Shown here piece after piece: positions 54,890 through 64,000 of a DNA stretch of 64,000 nt. Positions within the stretch are counted from its first letter, which is position 1. Every line of letters starts with the position of its first letter. The notes beneath the pieces are model-generated. The model saw only the letters and a list, made by a program, of their open reading frames with translations. It did not search any database and was not told the DNA's origin. The stretch is from Heliocidaris erythrogramma (Eukaryota; Echinodermata; Echinoidea; Camarodonta; Echinometridae). The DNA lies in assembly GCA_025617745.1 (NCBI GenBank), contig CM046854.1:59973606-60037605 (forward strand), written 5' to 3'. A program made the position numbers and the translations under genes.

Positions 54890-57290
54890 AAGGCTGATAG
54901 CAATCTTACTCTTAAAGCATATGCCTACCATGCAAAACTGAAGCAGCTAAGTAGTAATTGTTCCTCTCAGAATTTGTCTTCATTCTCAGTAGGTAAGCAT
55001 TCCTCTTCATCATCATCATCTGTTGTAGAATAGATGAGGTAGAGAAGCATTACCCTGTATTAAGAAAAAAAATCACACAAACACTCATCCTCACCCTCTT
55101 CATCTTTTCAAAGAGGAGACTAACTACAATAGATTTATGGACTGTAATCAATAGTGTCATATTTGGCCCTAATATTACTACTACTACTACTACTAACAAT
55201 AATAATGATCATAATGATAACAATAATAATGAAAATAATAATATCATCAATAACATACATTCACCCATCTTATTTTGTTTTGTTTCTGTTTGCAGGAATT
55301 AATGAAATGTTAAATGTAATAATTAAGGGGACTAAAATTTGTATTTATGACATCCCACTGAACATCCCTTAAATATATCATAATTGATATTTAAAGACAC
55401 TAAACAGCTAATTTCATATTACACTGAAAACAGATCTCAGTGGTGGATAAAGGAAAAATGACAAATGAATTGTCCATTCCTCAGAAAAAAGAAAAAAAAA
55501 TTGTTGTTTTGGTTGGACAATGTTAACTAAAAATGCCACTCTTTATTGTGAACACATCATCACCCCCCCCCCACCCCTCCCTCCCCAGTTAACTGATCCT
55601 GGATCCACTACCACCACCAGACCTAGTCTATAATTTTTAGCTGTAATAGGTATAGGTCTAACTAGTTAGGTCTAGTCCCTAGCCCAGGGATGCTGCCACG
55701 AACGCTATGCGTTCAGGCTGCCGCAGTAAGGTCTAGACTTACCTGTTTATTTCTCATGTCTCATCAAGTAGGACTTTCCACTTCATCCGGCACCTCCAAC
55801 AGTTGTTAAGTTATGTAAGGAGACCTAGTAGATCTTCAAGTAGATCAGCCACAGGTTAGTTCCTTGCCATGTTTATCTGATGGAAATCAAAGTCAACATG
55901 AATTAGACTAATGAATGCAATACTGAAACAAAGGCCATCCAGCTATTTAATACTCAGGGGAGATTTATTACCTCTTTAAAAAGGCCTTTGATTCTGGTCT
56001 ATAATCAACACTAATTTATGTACCCCCTTCTCTCTCTCTCTCTCTTGAAATGTAAAAAATATAAAACCTCATCACCATGATGCTAGCCTAGACCGAAATT
56101 TCTCTCTCGTTCGGTCTAGATCATTAGATGCTTGCCTAGCTAGCCTTGGCTTTGGCCTTGGCTCAACTTTAGAAGAAAAAAGTGGGCCAAAGCTCATCTA
56201 ACATTAGTACACCTAAGCAAATTAACTTTTACTAAGAACCACTACGTTAAAATTACAACCCTGCATTACCAAACTCTGTACATGTACACAAAGTAAACCT
56301 TGACCTGGACTGGTCTCTGGAAAATACTAGTATCAACATGAAACCCCCTCTTCATTCTCAAAAAAAAAAATCCTGACAAGAACAGCCTACGCTACAGAAT
56401 CAATTAATTAGAAAGGGTCTCACCTGGGCCCTTTGTCTTTCAGAATATAACGGGGTCTATGCGTCTACATCTAACTTAGATAACCAAATCATCGAAATAC
56501 AGACTAAGTTCGATCTATTTCGAGGTTTACGAAATCTGTCAGCCATTGCCATTGGCATTGACATCAATCAATAGATCATCTATCGAAACGTATCTAGATA
56601 GTCCCGCCCGAAAGTTCGGGTAAGCCGTCACGAGTGACAGGGTGGTAAGGGGAATCGAGCTGCAACATTTAGCTCATGACGATGAAAATTGAATTGAAAG
56701 TTCGAGAGTAGATTACACATTGTTTCATGACATACAGCTCTGTAGAATCCCTTCAAAATGTAGAGAAATTGAAACAGATTACTCACAATGGCAGAACTTG
56801 TTATAAATATAATCTAATTTTCGAAAATTAAGCATAAATACAGGTGTACTCACCTCTAAACTTTCCACAACTTGTTTACTTTGTGCGGGTGACGTCAAAT
56901 TCACAGCGGAAGTGACGAAGAGAGGTCAAATCGTCCCTTTTCAATCACATTCATATTCATAAGGTCCGGTCCAATCAAAGTTTGATAAATCGAGTATGCA
57001 AAACAAAAATGAATAATGCATAAGGAGTTTCTCGATACTTTTCGATATTTTCTTGGTATCGGGGGCTTCGGGAAAATGAAATGTTACCAAATGGGCGTGG
57101 CCGAATCAGGGCCGAATACGCTTAGCCTGAATGGTGACGCTACAGCTTATATGCAAATGAGGAAAATCCGCGGGTGCTACCTTTCCGTCTATAAGTTTTA
57201 ATTTGTCTATGACCCCTACCTGGGTGCGCACAATTGTTTTATCATTTTAAGCGCGCGATTGGGCAATGCGTGCTTATTTCAGTACGCCTA
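54890..57290. other. intergenic sequence without a supported gene
   Basis: (TAC)n and (AAT)n microsatellites at 55172-55240 and a CT run at about 56029-56045. 56580-57200 is somewhat richer in CpG but shows no recognisable exon. Confidence 0.5.
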
Positions 57291-57294
57291 TGGA

Positions 57295-57388
57295 GCTATT
57301 CGTAAAGGTCACGCACTTTCCATTTTGACTATTCGTAGAGGTCACGCACTTTTCAATTGACTATTCGTAGAGGTCATGCACTTTCATT
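57295..57388 (+). repeat. three tandem units of about 31 bp
   Basis: CTATTCGTAGAGGTCACGCA repeated three times, with a fourth, diverged unit near 57463. Confidence 0.85.
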
Positions 57389-57689
57389 TCGCGCGTACCC
57401 AAATATTGATAACGCATTGTGACTCTGTAATGGACTTAAGAGATCAGCGAAACCCATAAGTACTATTCCGTCGAGGTCACGAACTTTTCTTCTCTGCTGA
57501 TTGATATGAGGAAAACTACGTTTTATCACGTGATTACCTTTTGACCAATCTAACAGCAAGATTCTCTTTTTTTCTGTTTTTATTGATTCAAAAATGAGAT
57601 TACAATTCAATCAAAGAAACATGAACAAAGACAAACTGAATACAAAGCAACATAATTCTAGTACAGATAATACAGCAGCAACCAGTATA

Positions 57690-60600
57690 TTACAAATCAA
57701 ATCTCCATTTACTAAAATGTAATCTTAGTTTCCCCTTCCCCTTTGCCACTCTATATTTAGTCTCCTTATTGATGGTCAAATAGTTCCTGAAACCTTGAAA
57801 ATCTGGGATTTTTTTCTGAAACTTACATGCATATATATAGTATTTCAGTGTAAGGAATATGTAAGTAACAAATTTGTCATTAGAATAACCAAACATTTTA
57901 TCAAAATCTGAAATATCCAAAATCTGATGGTTTTTATTATTAATGACATTCAATGTTTGATCCCAGAGAGGTTTCACTACATTACATTCAATAAAGACAT
58001 GAAGAAAGGTTTCCGGTTCTGTGTTACAAAAGGAGCATTGTGGAGAGTCCTTCCTCTTTATCTTATGTAAAAATGTATTCAAAGCAATTGCCTTATAAAA
58101 TAATTTAAAGTAAAATGCGCGTAGACGAGTAGAGCACTTAAAATTATCGAAATGTATCCTATTCCATCTGTCATAATCATAATTCAAATTAAAAGAGTCA
58201 TTCCAAAAAGCAACACGATTTTCAGGAACACATTCTTCCAGCATAATATCATAAGCATACTTGTTTTCTTAATATTTTCCGTTATTTGATCGAATACCAC
58301 GCTGTGTGAGTACTCTGAGGTAACAAGACATTCAGGTGGAATATGTTTCATCAAAAAAATATATTTCCTCCTGTCCCTTAGATCAACATGAAAATCAAGA
58401 ACAAGCTCTTCAAATAATTTACTACCTGGGAATGGAGGATTAAGTAAATCAGAAATATACACAATTCCTTTATTTAGCAAGTCTTCGTACAAAAAGAACT
58501 TTTTTGACTTGGCTCTTATATTTTGGTTTAACCAGATACTCTGTATAGATCCTATTTCAGAATATGTTGCTCCAAAATCTTTGTTGGTAGCATTTTCCCT
58601 AAAAATATACCAAGTTCTTACTGAGTCTGCCAACAAAGTTGAAGCGAATTTATTCAATACACATTCAGGGGCATGTGCTTTCCAAATTAGGTCTCTTCGT
58701 TGGCAATACTTTTCTAGTAGTGAAAATTCAATACGTTTCCATAAACTATCAAAATTATCATCTAAAAGTAATTTTACCCAAAACATCTTTTGTGATAAAG
58801 CAAATACCCAAGGATCCACCACACGTAAGCCACCCTTGGAATAATCATTACATAAATATTTTCTTTTGACCCTATCATTGCCACCATTCCATATAAATTT
58901 ATAAAACAGAGAATTGAGCTTCTTAAAATATGCGTTTGGTATCTTTACACACAAAACAGAAAAAAAGATAAAGAAGCTGAGGCAATAATAGGGTCTTTAC
59001 TACACAGATCTTCCCAACTAGGGATAGGTTTCTAACGCGCCAACAGTTTAAAGTATTTTGAATTGACTTCAGTTTTACATTGTAATTCAAATAAAAAAAA
59101 AATGAGTTATATTCAAAGAAAAAACTATACCCAACGTTTTAAATGTGTCATTCTTCCATTTTAAACCTTTAACAAAGTACGGATGAAGTAAGGTGCCCCT
59201 TTTTGAGCCAATCCTTATAGCTTCAGATTTAGAAATATTGAGCTTACAGCCTGGGCAGGCAGCAAACTTATCAATTGTATCAAACAAATTATCAAACGAA
59301 GTGGTAGAACCATCTATAAAACAAGTGGAATCATCTGCCAACAATGATATTTTCAAATCCTTATCTTCTATAAGGATGCCTTCGGCTATAAGACAAAATG
59401 AAAATATTACATATTTTCATTTTGTCTTATAGCCGAAGCCATGGTCTCAATAACCAACAAAAATAAATACGGTTAGAGGGGGCAACCCTGAAATATTCCC
59501 CTCTCCATATTAATGACTTTTTGTTAAATATCCAGAGTTTTCTACATAACTCTTCCTCCCAAAATACAGAGTACTTATCCAATCAATGAATTTATCCCCA
59601 AAATTAAATCGTTTTAACACCTTTAACATAAAAGAATGATTAACACTATCAAAAGCTTTCTGAATATCTAAAAGGAGAATAGCACCAGGGATATCATTGG
59701 ATTCTGTGAATTCAATAATGTCAATAATCAAACGAATGTTATTCCCAATGTGTCTTCCTTTCAAAAATCCTGACTGATCAGGGTGAATAAGTTCCAACAA
59801 ATATTTTTTAAGGCGGTTTGCCAACGTCTTGCGAAGAATCTTATAATCTACATTCAACAACGATATTGGTCTATAGTTCTTTAAAAACAACACATCCTTA
59901 TCTTTCTTTGGAATCAAAGTTATAATACCATTTCGCTGAGAAAAGGACATAACACCATTTCGCAAAGAGAAATTATAAGAATTCAAAAGGAAATCCGAAA
60001 TATCTTTCCAAAATACCACATAAAATTCCGATGGAAGTCCATCATATCCAGGGGATTTATTATGCTTCATAGAGATCAAGGTATCATATAGTTCTTTATC
60101 GGAATGCTCGGTGTGTTGAATAGGTCGTTCCATAATATCTTTATCACTTTCATTCAAATTTGGAATTTCAAAAGAATCTAGAAAAATTTCTTCCAGTTCG
60201 CTCCCATAATCGGGGATCTGTTCTTTGTATAAACCTTGATAAAATGTTTTAATTTCTTCTAATAACTTCTCTCTGTCTGAAACAATATCACTATTATCCT
60301 TTTTAATTCTAAATATACTTTTTTTCTCACCTAATCTCTTTTCTAAATTACAAAAATATTTTGTACTCTTCTCTCCCTCTTCAACCCAACGGGTTCTAGA
60401 ACGAATAATTAAACCCTCTGTTTCATTATCTAAAATTTTATTTAACTGAGCATTCAATTGGTCTAATTGATCAATAAGAGTACTGTCACTTATATTTTGG
60501 TTTATTTTGGTTTTAATATCTTCTATTTTCTTAAATAACTTATCTTTTTGCGCCAGTCTTTCTTTCTTTTTTCTAGAACTATATTCTATGCAAGTACCTG

Positions 60601-61465
60601 TAATTGAACATTTTAGAGCATCCCACAAAATATTAGGATTGCATTCACTATTAGAGTGTATTATTTTAAACTCTTCAATTTTTTCTGTCACAATATTAAT
60701 AAATTCAGCATCATTGTGTAATAGGCCACAATTTAATTTCCAAAAACTTGGTCCCCTAGCAGGCTGATTGTCTTTAAAATTCAAAGAGACAACTGAATGG
60801 TCAGATTGAATACCTGGAAGAATATTAGATTGCAAGCAATTATTCACCAAATTATCGGAAACCAAAATATAATCCAATCTTGACAATACTTTGGGATTTT
60901 TTTGATGCCTTGTATACCTTTTTAAATTTGGATGAAAGTTTCGCCAAATGTCACACAAATTATATTCCTCCATAAGAGTTAAAATCATGTCACTTGATTT
61001 AATATTTGTGTGAGTTTGTCTACTACCTTGGTAATCAATACAGCATTAAAATCCCCAGCACATATCAATGGGGCATACTCAAATTGTTCCAATGTGGCAA
61101 AGACTTCAAGGAAAAAATCAGAATCATCATTATTGGGGGCATAAATATTAACTAAATTGGAAGATAAACCATTAATTACAACAGACATAATCAAATATCT
61201 CCCATCTGGGTCAGCAAAATGAGAGTTCACAACACATGAAACATGATTGCGAATCAGAATAGCAACCCCCCTGCTGTTAGACGTTTTGCTAGAGAACCAT
61301 GCATTTTCTCCCCATTGCTGTTTCCAAAAGATTTCATCATTGGCAGAAGAATGTGTTTCTTGTAAAAAAATAATATCACTATCAATTGTTGATCTTAAAT
61401 AATGAAAAATCTTTCTTCTTTTAACGGGATCTTGTATCCCCCGACAATTAGTAATTAAGTTTCAT
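57690..61465 (-). pseudogene. LINE ORF2: endonuclease and reverse transcriptase, broken
   Basis: The N-terminus near 61465 reads MKL, then after a frame break NCRGIQDPVKRR, DIIFLQETH and SNSRGVAILIRN. 60985-61230 has VNIYAPNNDDSD and AGDFNAVL. 59510-60988 covers LSRLDYILVS, QSDHSVV, NYRPISLLNVDY, DQSGFLKGRHIG and LLDIQKAFDSVNHSF. 59087-59356 has LLADDST, the catalytic motif. 58184-58954 and 57690-58244 are the downstream part, with zinc knuckle CSFCNTEPETFLHVFIEC. Breaks lie near 61450, 61030 (part of the endonuclease lost), 59515, 59410 (a 28-bp hairpin), 59090 and 58200. About 1255 codons in total. Confidence 0.85.
59380..59438. repeat. perfect hairpin inside the LINE reverse transcriptase
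   Basis: 28-bp arms (59380-59407 and 59411-59438) with a 3-bp spacer. Only one arm fits the expected coding sequence (MASAIRQNE); the other is an inverted copy that disrupts the frame just before the ADD motif. Confidence 0.9.
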
Positions 61466-62283
61466 ATTCATTATTCTGTGTAAAAGGAAACAACTGTTTA
61501 CTAAAATTTATTATAAGGTTGGAGAAAAAACATGGTTCAGCTAGCAACGAGTGGCAAAAGGGAGGTGGATACACATTAAGTAGACTTAGTGATACGGTAG
61601 AGAAAACCATCATAAGAACTTGATTATACATTTTGGAAGCTGCAAACAGATTTGAAACAATTACAAGAATTAGAAATATAACAACAATCAAAAATATTAA
61701 ACTACAACAATGGAGCATAGCGGCAAAAACTTTGCCAAAGGGCCTCAAATCAGGTACAGCCCTCGGCAAAAAAGCGTAAAAATAGCATAGGGCAGCTATG
61801 AGCCCACAATCAATAAAAATGTTGCTACAGTGTGTACACTATACCTTTCTATTAATTACCTTTTCTGAAACTCTTTTGGAGGCAAATATACATTTTACAT
61901 GTACATGAAAAATACATGCATTTTTAAAAATGTTTTAAAAAGAACCATTAATCAAATAAATGTAAACACTTTGTAGTACACCGAGCCTCTGGTTTACATA
62001 CATGTAATCTATTATTTCATACCAAAAGAGGGAAGCTGTTCTATTAATTAAATTATCATTATCAAAAGCTAAAACTCAAGTAACTTCTAATACTAATTCT
62101 AATATAAAGACAAAGCAATCCAGGGTTCCGGGTATCCATGAAAAGTTGGATGACAAACTTGAAACACATACAATATCTAAGCACATGAAAGAAGATATTT
62201 ATCATTAACCACAATCTTCGCCATCTTGAATCTTTATTTTGTACTCAAGTTTAATCGAAGTAAAATGAAAGGTTCTTGATCTT
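61466..62283. other. LINE inter-ORF region
   Basis: 0.82 kb between ORF2 and ORF1 without a recognisable protein. The LINE at 43.6 kb appears to be truncated within the equivalent region. Confidence 0.6.
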
Positions 62284-63121
62284 TTAAGCTGAAATCACTT
62301 TTCCTGTGTGATCACGATAGCAGAGACGATCAGGGTACATGAAGAAGGGACGCTTTCCTTCTGACTTCAAGCGCTGGAGATCAGGAGATTTCTTCTTCCG
62401 CAGCTGTAACACTCGCTTGGACAAGTCTTCTGCCATAAAAATTTTCCTGTCATGGTACAGCGACTTCGTTGATTTCAGCTTTTCAATGCAGGTCTTTCGA
62501 ACCCTTTCCTTCGCGGTCGAGAACCCAACATGAATTCTCCGAAGTGGGGGAGGTCGTGATCCATCCTGGGCTTTGGTAGGCATAGGCTGTGTCGGCGTCC
62601 TATGGCACCTCTCAATCTTATCCACATCAGCTATGGCACCAACAAACTGGAAGAAATCTCTGATTGTTTTGTTGAAATCTTCAGTTGTGGACCCCTTTGG
62701 GTCAACTGCAGCCTCGGCGATGCCAAAGATAACTAGATTCTTTCTACGGCTTCTATTTTCCAAGTCGTCTAGCTTATTGATTAAGTCATTGTTCTCTTTC
62801 TGGAGGGTTTTCATTGTGTCTTTAAGGCTATTTATTTCAAAGTCTACACTTTCGAGTTTGTCATCATGCTTCCTCACCTTTTCTTTCAAGTCCCCAAGTT
62901 TCTCGTCCAGGGCGGATTGAATACGTGTATCAAGCCGTCGCTCGAAATCTTGAAAGAAAGATACGAACCACTGTGGAGGCCCGGGAGCGGCCTCTGAGAG
63001 ATCTGCCTGCGGCTGCGATGGCGGATGATCAAGTACCCGATAGCTTGATCTTCTTACAGAGAGGAGACGATGATTCTTTTTCTGGCTTTTGGGGTAGAGA
63101 GTCCTCATTTGAAGCAGACAT
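62284..63121 (-). CDS. LINE ORF1 protein (coiled coil plus RRM-like)
   Basis: An RNA-binding chaperone of L1-type retrotransposition. In the main frame, heptads run through KLGDLKEKVRKHDDKLESVD and MKTLQKENNDLINKLDDLEN (coiled coil), then SRRKNLVIFGIAE starts the RRM, and IERCHRTP and RRIHVGFSTAKERVRKTC mark the C-terminal part, ending at 62284. The main frame is open back to an ATG at 63147. A more natural start is the ATG at 63121 in another frame (MSASNEDSLPQKPEKE, then a basic KKIKL), which meets a stop near 63030, so one frameshift probably separates the true N-terminus from the rest. The length (about 280 aa) fits the family. Confidence 0.75.
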
Positions 63122-63329
63122 TTCCTCGAAAACGAACTAACACACATACAGATCTAGGTGAGGGCAACAAATCTCTATATCTTTTGTCTCCAGGTTAAAT
63201 AAATGGGCTCAAAACTAAGAGCAAAAATTTCACGTGCTCACGTGAAACGCGGCCATGACGATCCTGAAAGGGCATAATCTTGATATTCAACAGCAAGATT
63301 CTTAGTATGTGGAATATAAACATTATGTT

Positions 63330-63652
63330 GTTGTTTCAAAGTAAAGCCTTATTTTCATTTTTGTTAAATAAAAAATTGAAATCAATTTTTGCAAGGTTTC
63401 CCTAGCTGAGAGGCCCAGATTTATTGCTCATTCCCTTTCAAAATTATGATACAGTATTTAACCCCGTATTTATTAGTACAATTTCTTTTTAATTCATGTC
63501 AACCCAAGGTCAATGTTATATTTTTCTATTTTTTTCTACTTTTGTTCTTTAAATGTATTGCTCTAATATAATTATGTTTAGGAATATACATAAATGCCAC
63601 TGTTAATTATTACTTTGCATTACGAAGGTTATTTTATGTCGGGTTAGTTTTC
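63330..63652 (+). repeat. repeat R copy 3
   Basis: Matches 48125-48430 (TTTCAAAGTAAAGCCTTATT, ATTCATGTCAACCCAAGGTC, TTACTTTGCATTACGAAGGT) and then diverges after TTATTTTATGT. It starts about 30 bp beyond the LINE target duplication. Confidence 0.85.
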
Positions 63653-64000
63653 CTTACCCTCTTCAGACGCAATTGAATAGGTCCATTTAACTCATTTAAT
63701 ATTCATATGCTAAGCTTATATTCAGGTTTACTGTTTACTTTCAACTGAAAATAGAAAAAAAAAGAAAAGAAAAATGCCTAAACACGCGCAAATGACAATG
63801 GAAAGGTATATCGTATGCATTCATTTCGATAGCAGGTTTCCCTTGCTTTATTACATTCAACCATCTCGGTACCTGAATACCATGATCTCACTGAGCTAAT
63901 ACATCAATTAGTATGGCCATGGTACTGAGCGGGTAAGCCATATCGAATCATTTGATATTGAGAAAAACAACATCTGCAAGGGTAACATTCCTGTTATTCT
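63653..64000. other. no gene seen
   Basis: AT-rich end of the window with no supported feature. Confidence 0.5.

Larger units (their letters stand above)
57566..63288 (-). mobile_element. full-length L1-like LINE with 14-bp target duplication
   Basis: 5723 bp bounded by AACAGCAAGATTCT at 57552-57565 and 63289-63302. The 3' end (left) is A-rich on the element strand. It contains ORF1 (62284-63121) and ORF2 (57690 to about 61465) with an unusually long 0.8-kb gap between them and a 5' UTR of about 170 bp. ORF2 has several frame breaks, so it cannot retrotranspose by itself, although ORF1 is nearly open. It is related to the LINE at 43636-47982 (both ORF2s end in KWRFDL) but is a separate subfamily with a shorter 3' UTR. 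Confidence 0.9.

Noticed and set aside
61455..61769. Small open frame between the LINE ORFs
   Set aside because: No domain, different frame from both ORFs, and it ends inside the ORF2 start; probably chance.

Overview
The window looks like AT-rich, repeat-dense genomic DNA of a marine deuterostome, most likely a sea urchin (echinoid). The reasons are three. First, there is a foldback transposon whose arms are built from 15-bp-class tandem repeats, which recalls the TU elements described in Strongylocentrotus. Second, there are tRNA-headed SINE pieces, L1-like, Penelope-like and hAT-like elements, and long poly-G/poly-C runs of the kind common in these genomes. Third, there is an intronless alpha-1,3-fucosyltransferase with a decayed sister copy. 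The species assignment is inference from the repeats; no diagnostic marker gene was seen.

Host genes are few. One intact single-exon GT10 fucosyltransferase lies at 35297-36517 (minus). A duplicated copy at 1-1003 (minus, running off the window edge) is dead: it has a stop in the signal anchor and a 22-nt net deletion in the donor-binding motif. The duplication includes about 400 bp upstream, with a conserved TTACGTCA site. Exon-like pieces of mitochondrial ribosomal protein L39 (minus, 19661-24337) join in phase across one intron, but they carry stops, a frameshift and a SINE inside an exon, so the locus reads as an unprocessed pseudogene.

Most of the rest is mobile DNA. 3.3-6.2 kb: a TU-like foldback element with minisatellite ends and inner arms holding a TIR element with a tRNA-like core. 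6.5-7.0 kb: a Penelope-like 3' end with a hammerhead-ribozyme-like motif. 7.1-9.7 kb: an old LINE. 9.9-14.5 kb: a CpG- and CGTACG-rich nest of TIR elements. 15.2-16.6 kb: a CR1/Jockey-type LINE tail. 21.2-23.5 kb: one hAT-like element inside another, the outer one with a perfect 8-bp target duplication. 27.9-31.6 kb: three foldback structures, two of them with hammerhead-like motifs, and a SINE whose head resembles 7SL/Alu. 32.9-34.3 kb: small TIR elements and an inverted minisatellite. 37-43 kb: repeat mosaics, a second hAT copy and a deleted TU-like copy. 43.6-48.0 kb: a 5'-truncated L1-like LINE with an exact 10-bp target duplication, inserted in a copy of another repeat. 49-55 kb: a hairpin element, a 323-bp satellite and poly-G/C tracts. 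57.6-63.3 kb: an apparently full-length L1-like LINE (ORF1 plus ORF2) bounded by a 14-bp target duplication, with ORF2 frameshifted.

The most interesting signals are the hammerhead-like motifs in the foldback elements, the 7SL-like SINE head, the tRNA-like core carried in the arms of the TU-like element, and the fine insertion histories that can be read from target duplications.
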